Notes under the pieces: model-generated
Told to the model about the DNA's origin: nothing
What the model saw: the letters and a program-made list of their open reading frames with translations, nothing else
The model's database searches: none
Source of the DNA: Lachnospiraceae bacterium
GTDB taxonomy: Bacteria; Bacillota; Clostridia; Lachnospirales; Lachnospiraceae
Reading direction: 5' to 3'
Assembly (NCBI GenBank): GCA_015057115.1
Contig: SVEZ01000016.1
Span: forward strand, 1-64,000
DNA: 64,000 nt
Part shown: one piece after another, positions 8,201 to 15,000 of the stretch
How positions within the stretch are numbered: position 1 is the stretch's first letter
Layout of the letters: each line of letters opens with the position of its first letter
Program-made: the position numbers and the translations under genes

Positions 8201-8604
8201 AATGGGCAGCGTTCGTGGATTTTCCGGGCAGTGTACAGGCGTTTCGGATCGGTGATTATTCGGCCGGATTATCGGGTATGCAGGTGACGGAAGGAAAACT
8301 CAAAGGTGATGGGCGTATTCGTGATATGAAGCCCCTTTCCTGGGAGTTTCATGAGTATGAGTGGCACTTTTCTTTTGATGATTCTGCGACGGAAATGCTG
8401 GAATACGGATGGGCGCATTCCGATGATGATATGCAGAAGATCATTCGTCAGTTTGCAAATCCGGAGAGAACGGAAGTAAAAGACGAAACAGCCGGTATAG
8501 ATGGATTTAGAATCGGAGAAAGTTGCTATGTGATCAGAAAGAACGATAAAATTTATAGGATCATGGGTGAAAAGGCAATGACAGTGGCAAAGGAAATACT
8601 ATAA
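5272..8604 (+). CDS. 1110-residue LamG-like and transglutaminase-like protein
   Basis: The start at ATG 5272 follows AAGGGGG. Residues ~20-160 and ~210-370 look like two concanavalin/LamG jelly-roll domains (TIEIRF..., KVSMQINGIPVAEL; FSVSARVFPDFS, KKAALYLDGAAVVDG). An Ala/Val-rich hydrophobic stretch lies at ~548-580. A beta-rich domain follows, then at ~790-940 a transglutaminase/papain-superfamily core with Cys842-x-Asp844-x-Ala, His899 (FSYHMVN) and Asp916 (IYDACLK) as a Cys-His-Asp triad. No signal peptide is visible. It starts 28 bases after the Hint gene, so the two are cotranscribed. A crosslinking or proteolytic activity on glycan-bound targets is inference. Confidence 0.65.
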   Translation: MNNICRNGIQALVVYKDSYLLHSPFPSFALDGSVAFTIEIRFAYSKSDSGILYAQDGGLTIGFNNDIPYFDHPVLGRLEGTNDRKLERNCLLMLSVTYDLEKVSMQINGIPVAELKKQSGAAYANDGNFAIGKEFDGYMEGVRVLKKVSDSQALLSDYGIGFQENADVVFQTDFTTKQFKDIGPDKISMWRNGTEAHCANVVTTTKLNRKAAYKRTNKLSFKDGFSVSARVFPDFSCKTKQTIYSVGDNNTKIALSMEPDAENNYVLSACVGSTCIKSSKVIDGLLWHDVVLAVDIKNKKAALYLDGAAVVDGKADISAIVDSTAVIGSEFFEDKPHFREGLLGYLDYVAEFSKMVSREEVERFIEHEPYFYDDGIESLLLFGWGEPRNAMLGYNIAEFGSGYFTMVEDTCPLDTPRGTGWIVPQEPDEKYWASLSDNERWALATYIETANATINDMIGIPMKDPGIEPATEIVHRKYLGPDTEELLAWAKGAKDTEFDGILEESTINNKVKNIFNKTKPEVWKTIQQPLTMGEVGASTVVAPVAAGSAATTGVSSEAIFQTAVAVSVVALVATEVARIVKENEKDRPDNPKAKVKVVSCSWNDQGKAESGTIYFHNDAKGVEPSSMEWPNNGTDVKMEAVFIPAVLKELILRVKVTNTGDAQYVGNIKATGGGKTWESAPVTLAIGETKVVTLNQSDLIATMGKELSVKSGFFSLTYKDPEDATYIFMNNVTYTYYTLENKPIEPWQLDEGKEYDPKNACYIRTLVLNSLLTHHNSVTAPAPAPAEQAMATLVMNWMNTGGLFTYDTDAGACFYTTNFNQFKIDKFVRDAVDVGAAHWLNCADCANIMHAICAMNGIDLPMCMLFGVNRQGFGCNQIKVISYKDAPWRVPFAGEFSYHMVNRTANGVYDGIGIYDACLKVDGGEYPGVDAATNPAKVPLQPNSMQAQATLYANVDVPTTAAYHDVVYRERLVRNTQWAAFVDFPGSVQAFRIGDYSAGLSGMQVTEGKLKGDGRIRDMKPLSWEFHEYEWHFSFDDSATEMLEYGWAHSDDDMQKIIRQFANPERTEVKDETAGIDGFRIGESCYVIRKNDKIYRIMGEKAMTVAKEIL

Positions 8605-8645
8605 GATATGCCTGAGTAATCTGTCGCGAAAAAACAAACACTTAC

Positions 8646-8677
8646 GGAGGGGCGGTCTTGGACGGCCCTTCCTTTTT
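8646..8677 (+). terminator. terminator of the peptidase-Hint-LamG cassette
   Basis: GGAGGGGCGGTC pairs with GACGGCCCTTCC (one mismatch) around TTG and is followed by TTTTT. Confidence 0.85.
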
Positions 8678-8710
8678 GCGGCGCATAGTGTCGCCGAATA
8701 AATATAGAGG

Positions 8711-8740
8711 TTTACTTGACGCGTGCTTTCGTGGTAGAAT
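8711..8740 (+). promoter_or_regulatory. promoter of the phosphoesterase gene
   Basis: TTTACT (8711-8716), an 18-base spacer and TAGAAT (8735-8740). Confidence 0.5.
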
Positions 8741-8799
8741 GAACGGGAAACAGACATGGAAAAGGAATCCATGATTACAGGAAAATGGTGGAAATAAGA

Positions 8800-9303
8800 A
8801 TGAGAAGATATAAAGTGTTGGTTGTATCTGATTCTCACGGAAGGTACGGAAATTTGCAGCTTGCTATCGAACGAGAAATGCCCTTTGATGTACTGGTTCA
8901 TTGTGGGGATGTGGAAGGCTATTTGGAACTTGCAACAGGAGAGAATCCCCCTTATGAAGTGCGGGTTGTGAAAGGAAACTGCGATTTTGGCGGTCGCTAC
9001 CCGAAAGAAGAGGAGTTTCGGGTTGGATTTTTCAACATTTGGGCAACCCACGGGAACCTCTACAATGTAAAGAACGAGTTGGATCTTTCTACGTTGAAGA
9101 ACGCGGCAAAAGAGAAGCGGGCAGATATCGTGTTGTTTGGTCATACCCATTGTTCGGAGATCATGAGGGATGAAGAGAATAACATCCTGCTGCTGAATCC
9201 CGGAAGCATCGGGGAGTCCCGCTTCGGCAACGGAAACGGAACTTATGCAACCCTGAAGATTACGGATGATTATGAGGTGATTCCGGAACTGAAGCAGTTG
9301 TAG
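8800..9303 (+). CDS. YfcE/MJ0936-type metallophosphoesterase
   Basis: This is a compact 167-residue calcineurin-like phosphodiesterase. Motifs in order: VSDSHG (metal ligands Asp, His), CGDVEG, GNCD, ATHGN and FGHTHC near the C-terminus, the canonical two-metal set. The family hydrolyses phosphodiesters; the natural substrate is usually unknown. I prefer ATG 8800, since GGTGGA is well placed and family members begin right before the first beta strand; ATG 8785 in the same frame is an alternative. It is monocistronic between a terminator and the tRNA promoter. Confidence 0.85.
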   Translation: MRRYKVLVVSDSHGRYGNLQLAIEREMPFDVLVHCGDVEGYLELATGENPPYEVRVVKGNCDFGGRYPKEEEFRVGFFNIWATHGNLYNVKNELDLSTLKNAAKEKRADIVLFGHTHCSEIMRDEENNILLLNPGSIGESRFGNGNGTYATLKITDDYEVIPELKQL

Positions 9304-9334
9304 GAATCCGGTAAAAATATTTTTCAAAAAAGTG

Positions 9335-9364
9335 TTGACAAATCGAACAATTCTATAGTATACT
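9335..9364 (+). promoter_or_regulatory. tRNA-Val/tRNA-Met promoter
   Basis: TTGACA (9335-9340), an 18-base spacer and TATACT (9359-9364), located 22 bases before the tRNA-Val gene. Confidence 0.85.
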
Positions 9365-9386
9365 AACATAGTCGTCAGCGACGAAT

Positions 9387-9459
9387 GGGATCTTAGCTCA
9401 GCTGGGAGAGCATCTGCCTTACAAGCAGAGGGTCATAGGTTCGAGCCCTATAGGTCCCA
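9387..9459 (+). tRNA. tRNA-Val (UAC)
   Basis: A 73-nt cloverleaf: acceptor GGGATCT/AGGTCCC, D arm GCTC/GAGC, anticodon stem TCTGC/GCAGA with loop CTTACAA (anticodon TAC), TPsiC loop TTCGAGC, discriminator A. CCA is not encoded. Confidence 0.95.
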
Positions 9460-9463
9460 TTAT

Positions 9464-9537
9464 GGCGGAGTAGCTCAGTTGGCGAGAGCACACGGTTCAT
9501 ACCCGTGGTGTCAGGGGTTCAAATCCCTTCTCCGCTA
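9464..9537 (+). tRNA. tRNA-Met (CAU), elongator type
   Basis: A 74-nt cloverleaf: acceptor GGCGGAG/CTCCGCT with a G-U first pair, anticodon stem CACGG/CCGTG, loop TTCATAC. The stem lacks the GGG/CCC pairs of initiator tRNA and resembles the Bacillus elongator. It lies four bases after tRNA-Val in the same transcript. Confidence 0.9.
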
Positions 9538-9545
9538 CTATTAAC

Positions 9546-9590
9546 AAAATCTCCAAACTGTTGGTTTTCAACGGTTTGGAGATTTTTTTG
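9546..9590 (+). terminator. terminator of the tRNA pair
   Basis: AAAATCTCCAAACTGTTG and CAACGGTTTGGAGATTTT form a long stem with a short loop, followed by a T-run. Confidence 0.9.
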
Positions 9591-9603
9591 TCATTTTTGA
9601 AAA

Positions 9604-9723
9604 ATGAGTAGCATTGAGTATCAGAAGCAAAGAAAGGAGGATGCGATTATAGCACTTGACCGAGCAATTCAGTGTGGATACCAGGTGACCGAGAGTGTGT
9701 ATGATACGAGGGGGGTGTTATAA
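9604..9723 (+). CDS. 39-residue hypothetical peptide, possibly a gene remnant
   Basis: The frame starts MSSIEYQKQRKEDAIIAL and ends at TAA 9721. An in-frame GGAGG inside it and the lack of a promoter make expression doubtful. It sits between the tRNA terminator and the Abi gene, as a leftover of an older insertion could. No family recognised. Confidence 0.25.
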   Translation: MSSIEYQKQRKEDAIIALDRAIQCGYQVTESVYDTRGVL

Positions 9724-9726
9724 AGC

Positions 9727-9754
9727 GAGCCGGAAGAAAAGAATCTTCCGGCTC
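9727..9754. other. 10-bp perfect hairpin downstream of the Abi gene
   Basis: GAGCCGGAAG and CTTCCGGCTC are perfect arms. It may end transcription of the minus-strand Abi gene, but only a weak T stretch (GCTTTATAA) follows on that strand. Confidence 0.5.
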
Positions 9755-9831
9755 CAAACCGCCCACGGTGTTGAGCCAGATATGGCTCGTGGGAGATGTT
9801 CAAATATTTTATGCCAATAATGATAATATTA

Positions 9832-10713
9832 TTATAGTTTTTGCTCCCAGTCATGTCGAAAACCATAATAATCCATACGAACAAATGGATATTTACGAGT
9901 GAGAAGGATGAGGGATTCTTTCAGCTCATTAAATATATCGGAGGGTAAGAGTCTTCTCATAATCAGTAAAAAACCATAAAAATGTGCATTGTCGATTGTT
10001 CCATCTTCATTCTGGCGAAGAAGCGCCTTCTCCTTTTTGTTCAGAGATGGTTTCTGCTCGAATAGACGGTTGTACAAGCGCCCACCATGAGCACAAAGAT
10101 TTCGGATAATAGTCATGCTATGCATGTAACTGCCTAAAATTTCCGAACCCTTATTCATGCACAGTCCAAACTCTTTTGCGATGGATTTTTTAATATCGGA
10201 TTCTGATATGGAAAATAAAAATGAAACATCTGAAATGGTCAGAAGATCCACATAAGCCCAAAGTGGTATATCACTCTGCAAATCATTTACAAAATGCTTA
10301 AGATAAGCTTCATGTGGTAGCCGCCGGTTCTTTTGTTCTTCTGCCTTTGCAATAATCTCACGATGTTTCTTGGGATCAGAAAAGTTTTTTTCATTAAGAT
10401 GACCGGTTGCACCATGAACCTTTGTAAATTGATAAGCATAGACAGATTTCATGTGAACTTCAATTAGCTCCAGATATTGTAGAATTATATGCCGGAGTTC
10501 GTGATCGAAGTTGTATATATCAACAATGTTTTGAAAAGTGGCAGATTTAGAGAAGATATCATTCTTGCGGAGCGTTAGTGAGTAGCCGCTAACACGGTAA
10601 TAGTTATTTCGTAGAAGAAAATGCTTTGCTTTTTCTTCATCAGAAATCTTTAAGCCGCGGGAGCGAAGCAATGCAAGTTGTTCATCAAGTGTTTTGAAAT
10701 TTTTATCTGTCAT
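9832..10713 (-). CDS. Abi_2 (AbiD/AbiF-like) abortive-infection HEPN protein
   Basis: This is a 293-residue cytoplasmic protein. The N-terminal pattern (LDEQLALLRSRGLKISDEEK, NNYYRVSGYSL) and DHELRHIILQYLELIEVHMKS are typical of the Abi_2 family. Residues 204-209 (RNLCAH) give the R-x4-H motif of HEPN RNases. Family members act as phage-triggered or RNA-controlled ribonuclease toxins. The start ATG 10713 follows AAGGAGA. A short structured leader RNA with its own promoter precedes it (10731-10783), suggesting RNA-based control. It lies beside an AbiEi-like gene in a tRNA-proximal island. Family call is secure; the phage-defence role is inferred from relatives. Confidence 0.85.
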   Translation of the reverse strand: MTDKNFKTLDEQLALLRSRGLKISDEEKAKHFLLRNNYYRVSGYSLTLRKNDIFSKSATFQNIVDIYNFDHELRHIILQYLELIEVHMKSVYAYQFTKVHGATGHLNEKNFSDPKKHREIIAKAEEQKNRRLPHEAYLKHFVNDLQSDIPLWAYVDLLTISDVSFLFSISESDIKKSIAKEFGLCMNKGSEILGSYMHSMTIIRNLCAHGGRLYNRLFEQKPSLNKKEKALLRQNEDGTIDNAHFYGFLLIMRRLLPSDIFNELKESLILLTRKYPFVRMDYYGFRHDWEQKL

Positions 10714-10730
10714 AGAGCATTCTCCTTAAA

Positions 10731-10783
10731 ACAAAACGCCCTCAAGTGTGCATGTGTTACCACAGAGGCCTGAGGGAGATGTT
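10731..10783 (-). ncRNA. structured leader RNA of the Abi gene, candidate RNA antitoxin
   Basis: On the minus strand the transcript would carry CCCTCA (10771-10776) pairing with TGAGGG (10739-10744). An inner TGTG-GTAA-CACA stem with a GNRA-like loop follows, then CGTTTTGTTTT as a terminator-like tail, just before the gene's AAGGAG. Structured RNAs upstream of AbiF-type genes have been reported; equating this one with them is inference. Confidence 0.5.
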
Positions 10784-10789
10784 AATTAA

Positions 10790-10817
10790 ATGATACCATA
10801 TAATAAGCAAAAGTCAA
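10790..10817 (-). promoter_or_regulatory. promoter of the Abi leader RNA and gene
   Basis: Minus strand: TTGACT (10812-10817), a 16-base spacer, TATCAT (10790-10795). Confidence 0.7.
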
Positions 10818-11016
10818 GAAACAAATGTTTGACCGGTAGGAATAATGAGTAGTTTTATAGCTAAAATTTTTCGAGGAAAAGATGTCCTGTGAACAGGACG
10901 GCAGGAAGAGTAAGGATGAGGTAATTGCAGAACTTGAAAAAGCACATTAGGTGAGTATCAGTTGAATATCACACCCAAACATGCGATATATAGCGCGGAA
11001 AATCAACGTTTGACGT
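10818..11016. other. intergenic stretch without a convincing gene
   Basis: A 22-codon plus-strand frame at 10881 (MSCEQDGRKSKDEVIAELEKAH) looks like a gene tail or chance frame. A GTCCTGTGAACAGGAC palindrome (TGTCCTG / CAGGACG arms, 10883-10901) is present. No partner of the AbiEi-like gene is found here. Confidence 0.4.
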
Positions 11017-11736
11017 CTAATCCTCAAGCGTAATATCAGTTTCTTCACAGATAAATCTCTGTATTGTTTTTTCAATTCCTCTGCGACGGGCATAACGGAA
11101 CAGCTTTGCCAGGTTGATATTGTACTTTTGGAAAGCATCCTCGTATATGGCGCGGTATTCTGAACGGGATATGATGACACCGGCAATTCCCCGCCCGAAC
11201 AGATCCACCAATAGCTTTTCAAGGGATGCCTGTCTGTAGTCTCCAAAGAAGGGAGGAGCTTCTGAGATCAGCCTGCGGACAACGATAGTCTCGTCAACGG
11301 CATATTTATCATACTCATCCGCACTTGGATTAAGCAGCGCATGAGGATAGATTTCAAAAAGCTGGTTAAAAACGCTTTTATCCAGAATATTTTTCACTTC
11401 GACAAAAATGATATTCTTTGTCATCTGATGATTCGCAAATTCATTCATCTGGTAAAGCTCCCATATCTGAAAATCAACAAATGGAAACTGTATCTGAACT
11501 GCTGATGAGATCTCTTTTGCCGTATCGGAAAGAGCGTAGGAGTAATCCTTTTTGTCGGAAACGGCAAAATGTCCCTTACTTGTTCGTGTAATCTCACCGG
11601 ATTCGCAAAGGAGTTTCAGTGTTTGATAAATCGTCGAGCGTCCAATGTTTGATGTTTTGATACGGAGCGCATCCGCAAACTCGCCTGTTGTGAAGGAAGG
11701 ATGTTCCGCGATAAAATTTTTAACAGTAGTTTCCAA
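11017..11736 (-). CDS. AbiEi-like winged-helix regulator (orphan antitoxin)
   Basis: This is about 239 residues. I choose TTG 11736, since AGAGG is 8 bases away; the GTG at 11745 would overlap that site. Residues ~1-65 are a winged helix (TTGEFADALRIKTSNIGRSTIYQTLKLL split over helices), followed by the alpha/beta domain typical of AbiEi-type antitoxins (IWELYQMNEF, NIIFVEVKN). In type IV modules such a gene precedes an AbiEii nucleotidyltransferase toxin and represses it. None is present within the 300 bases downstream, so it is an orphan or a stand-alone regulator. A consensus promoter precedes it. Confidence 0.7.
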   Translation of the reverse strand: METTVKNFIAEHPSFTTGEFADALRIKTSNIGRSTIYQTLKLLCESGEITRTSKGHFAVSDKKDYSYALSDTAKEISSAVQIQFPFVDFQIWELYQMNEFANHQMTKNIIFVEVKNILDKSVFNQLFEIYPHALLNPSADEYDKYAVDETIVVRRLISEAPPFFGDYRQASLEKLLVDLFGRGIAGVIISRSEYRAIYEDAFQKYNINLAKLFRYARRRGIEKTIQRFICEETDITLED

Positions 11737-11793
11737 AACTATCACCTCTGTGCGATCAGCAACATCTTAATTTGTTACCTTAAATTTAAAAAT

Positions 11794-11822
11794 ATTATAG
11801 TATGGTGAGCAAAAACAGTCAA
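11794..11822 (-). promoter_or_regulatory. strong promoter of the AbiEi-like gene
   Basis: Minus strand: TTGACT (11817-11822), a 17-base spacer, TATAAT (11794-11799). Confidence 0.85.
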
Positions 11823-11850
11823 TGGACATTTGGCAAAAAATGTAAGTTGT

Positions 11851-11896
11851 TGCCGAAAATTTTGCCGTTTATCCCAAAATCCTGCCGTTTATCCCA
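11851..11896. repeat. short direct repeats with 20-bp period upstream of the surface protein
   Basis: TGCCGTTTATCCCA occurs at 11863-11876 and 11883-11896, with a degenerate TGCCGAAAAT at 11851. Two helical turns between copies suits cooperative protein binding. It lies between the divergent AbiEi-like and surface-protein genes. Confidence 0.7.
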
Positions 11897-12012
11897 GACA
11901 GGTTGAAAGAATCCCTTTATGTGGATAAAATCGAAAAGATGCAGGGGTAGTTGCATTTGCCTGGAATTATCGGGAAAACGGGTTGATATAGTATTTGAAG
12001 GAGGAAAGAAAA

Positions 12013-15000
12013 ATGAAAAAGAAAGGATTGCTGAAAAGCATATTAGCGATTGTGCTGACCTTGGCAATGGTACTGGGGGCAGTGCCGCTGCAGGGGATCG
12101 TACTGTCTGCGCGGGCGGACGGTCTGGATGGTACCTCTTCGGAGACTGCCATGGTAATTGGCGCAGATGGAGATGGGTGGAAAACATTGGTGGACGCGCT
12201 GAGCGGAGAGCTGGGCATGATGAAACGCACCGATGTCACTGAGGATGCAGATCATCCCACTTATTTGAAACTGGAGTCGGACTGCGTTTCCCCGAATCCG
12301 GAATCAAGCGGCCCTATCGAGGTCGCGAGCGGCAGATATGTTGTTCTTGACCTGAACGGCCACACCATTGATCGTGGGCTCGGGGACAGCAATGAAGGCG
12401 CGGCAAATGGTAACGTCATCACGGTCAATGGTAATCTGACCCTTAAGGATTCAGGAACCAATGGAACAATCACCGGAGGAAAGTATTTCAACGGAGATGA
12501 TAGTTACGGCGGCGGAGTGATTGTCAACGGCACATTTACCATGGAGGGTGGTAAGATTACAGGATGTCAATCGGCGCAGAGCGGTGGCGGTGTATATGTT
12601 GCGGAAAACGGCACATTTACCATGAAGGGCGGCACTATAACTGAATGCTATGCAGTATCTGACGGTGGGGGGGTTTATTCAGAAGGTACTTTCAATGTAA
12701 GCGGTGCGCCTGTTATCAAGGGTAACAATACTCAATATACTGAGAGAACAGGCGTTGATCTTGCAAATGATAAAAAAATCGGAATCATCGGCGCACTGAG
12801 AAACGGAGCAGAGATCTGGGTCATTACAAATGAGAATGATACCTTCGCCGCGGGACTCGGTTATGATATCACGGAAGCCGATGCAGCATATTTCCATAGC
12901 GATGCGGGAGACAACTACGTCGCTGTGCTGCGTAATGGTGGAATAAAGTTTGAACAGGCATATGCAATAAAAGTTGATGAATATATCTATCATGGAACGA
13001 TCACAGCTTCACCAACCACAGCAGCAGCAGCGGGCGCAACCGTCACACTGACGATTACGCCGGATACAGGATATGTGCTAGATACGCTGACAGTAACGGA
13101 TGGCAATTATAATTCTATCAATGTCAGTGGAACAGGTAACACGCGTACCTTTACCATGCCTGCCGAAGATGTGACGGTGGATGCATCATTTGCAGAGGCT
13201 GTTGCACAGGTTGGGGATGTCAAGTACTCCACCGTACAGGGAGCTATCGATGCTGCGCCTGCAAACGGCACGGTTACTCTGCTTTCTGATGTGACTATCA
13301 GTTCACCGCTGAATATTGAAAGCGGCAAGACCGTAACCATCGACCTGAATGGCCACACCATCGACCGCGGGTTGGGGAATGGCAATGAAGGCGCGGCAAA
13401 TGGTAACGTTATCACGGTCAATGGTAATCTGACCCTTAAGGATTCAGGAACCGATGGAACAATCACCGGCGGTCATAATTTCAATAATGGCGGCGGCGTG
13501 TATAATAACGGCACATTTACCATGACCGGCGGAAGTATCACCGGAAACACTTCGAATGACGAAGGCGGCGGCGTGTGTAATAATAATGACAGCACGTTCA
13601 TCATGACAGGTGGTAACATCAATGGAAACGCTGCGAAAGCAGGTGGTGGCGTGTATAATAACGGCACGTTTACCATGACCGGCGGAAGTATCACCGGAAA
13701 CACTGCGAATCAAGAAGGCGGTGGCGTGTATAATGCTAATGGCAGCACGTTCACCATGACAGGTGGTAACATCAATGGAAACGCTGCGAATGCAGGTGGT
13801 GGCGTGTATAATTACAGCACGTTCACCATGACCGGCGGAAGTATTACCGAAAACACTGCGACTGGGGAAGATTGTTACGGTGGCGGTGTAGTCAATTATA
13901 TGGCTACTTTTAACGTCAGCGGTAGGCCCGTGATCAGCGGCAACAATGCCAACAACACATCAGACAATGTCCGCTTCGGTAACAATCCAATTAACGTCAT
14001 CGGTGCTTTGGACAGCAACGCGGAAATTCATGTTAAAGTTACCAATAAGGGACAGATTGTTGCAAAAGGAAGCGGCGGTTATCAACCTACGGCCTCCGAC
14101 GCAGCGAAGTTCGTATGTGATAATGAAAGTTATGCGCCGCTACTTGATAGCACCCATAACACAATAAAAATGACGCAGGCATATACAATAACCGTTGCAG
14201 ACGGAATTTCTAATGGCACCGTGACAGCTCCGGCCAGGGCAGCGACAGGAGCAACTGTCACCCTGACTGTGACACCGGGTGAAGGATATGTGCTTGATAC
14301 GCTGACAGTAACGGATGAAGGATCTGGAGAGTGTACGGTTAGTGGAACAGGCAGCACGCGTACCTTTACAATGCCTTCCAATAATGTGACGGTGACTGCA
14401 GATTTTGAAGAGCCTGTCGCAAAGGCTGGCGATGACAAATACACCACCGTACAGGGAGCCATCAATGCCGCTCCTGCAAACGGCACGGTTACCCTGCTTT
14501 CTGATGTGACTATCAGTTCACCGCTGAATATTGAAAGCGGCAAGACCGTAACCCTCGACCTGAACGGCCACACCATTGACCGCGGGCTTGGAGGCGAGAC
14601 CGCTGCGTCCAACGGCTACGTCATCGAGGTTCAAGGCAATCTGACGCTCACGGACGGCAGCACGGCAAAGAACGGCAAGATCACCGGCGGTAATGATGCA
14701 AACGGTTTAGGCGGTGGAGTGTATGTCAACGGCGGCACCTTTACAATGCAAGGCGGCACGATCATCGGAAATCAAAGCTCTACCGGAGGCGGTGTATATG
14801 TAGCCGAAGCGGGCACATTTAACATGAGTGGAGGAAGTATTATTGGAAATAATGCATCGGGCCACGGAGGTGGCGCGACCATCAGCGAAGGCTGCACGTT
14901 TAATGTTAGTGGCTGCCCCGATATCAAAGACAACTGGACCGAAGGCATATGGGACGGGGATGCGAAAAAATATGTCATAAACAGTAACATGGATAGTAGC

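Noticed and set aside
8599-9369. 256-codon minus-strand frame opposite the phosphoesterase
   Set aside because: The plus-strand gene has all metallophosphoesterase motifs; the minus-strand frame is its shadow.
9464-9540. tRNA-Met 3' end as attachment site of an integrated island
   Set aside because: I found no second copy of the tRNA 3' end downstream and no integrase gene in the window.
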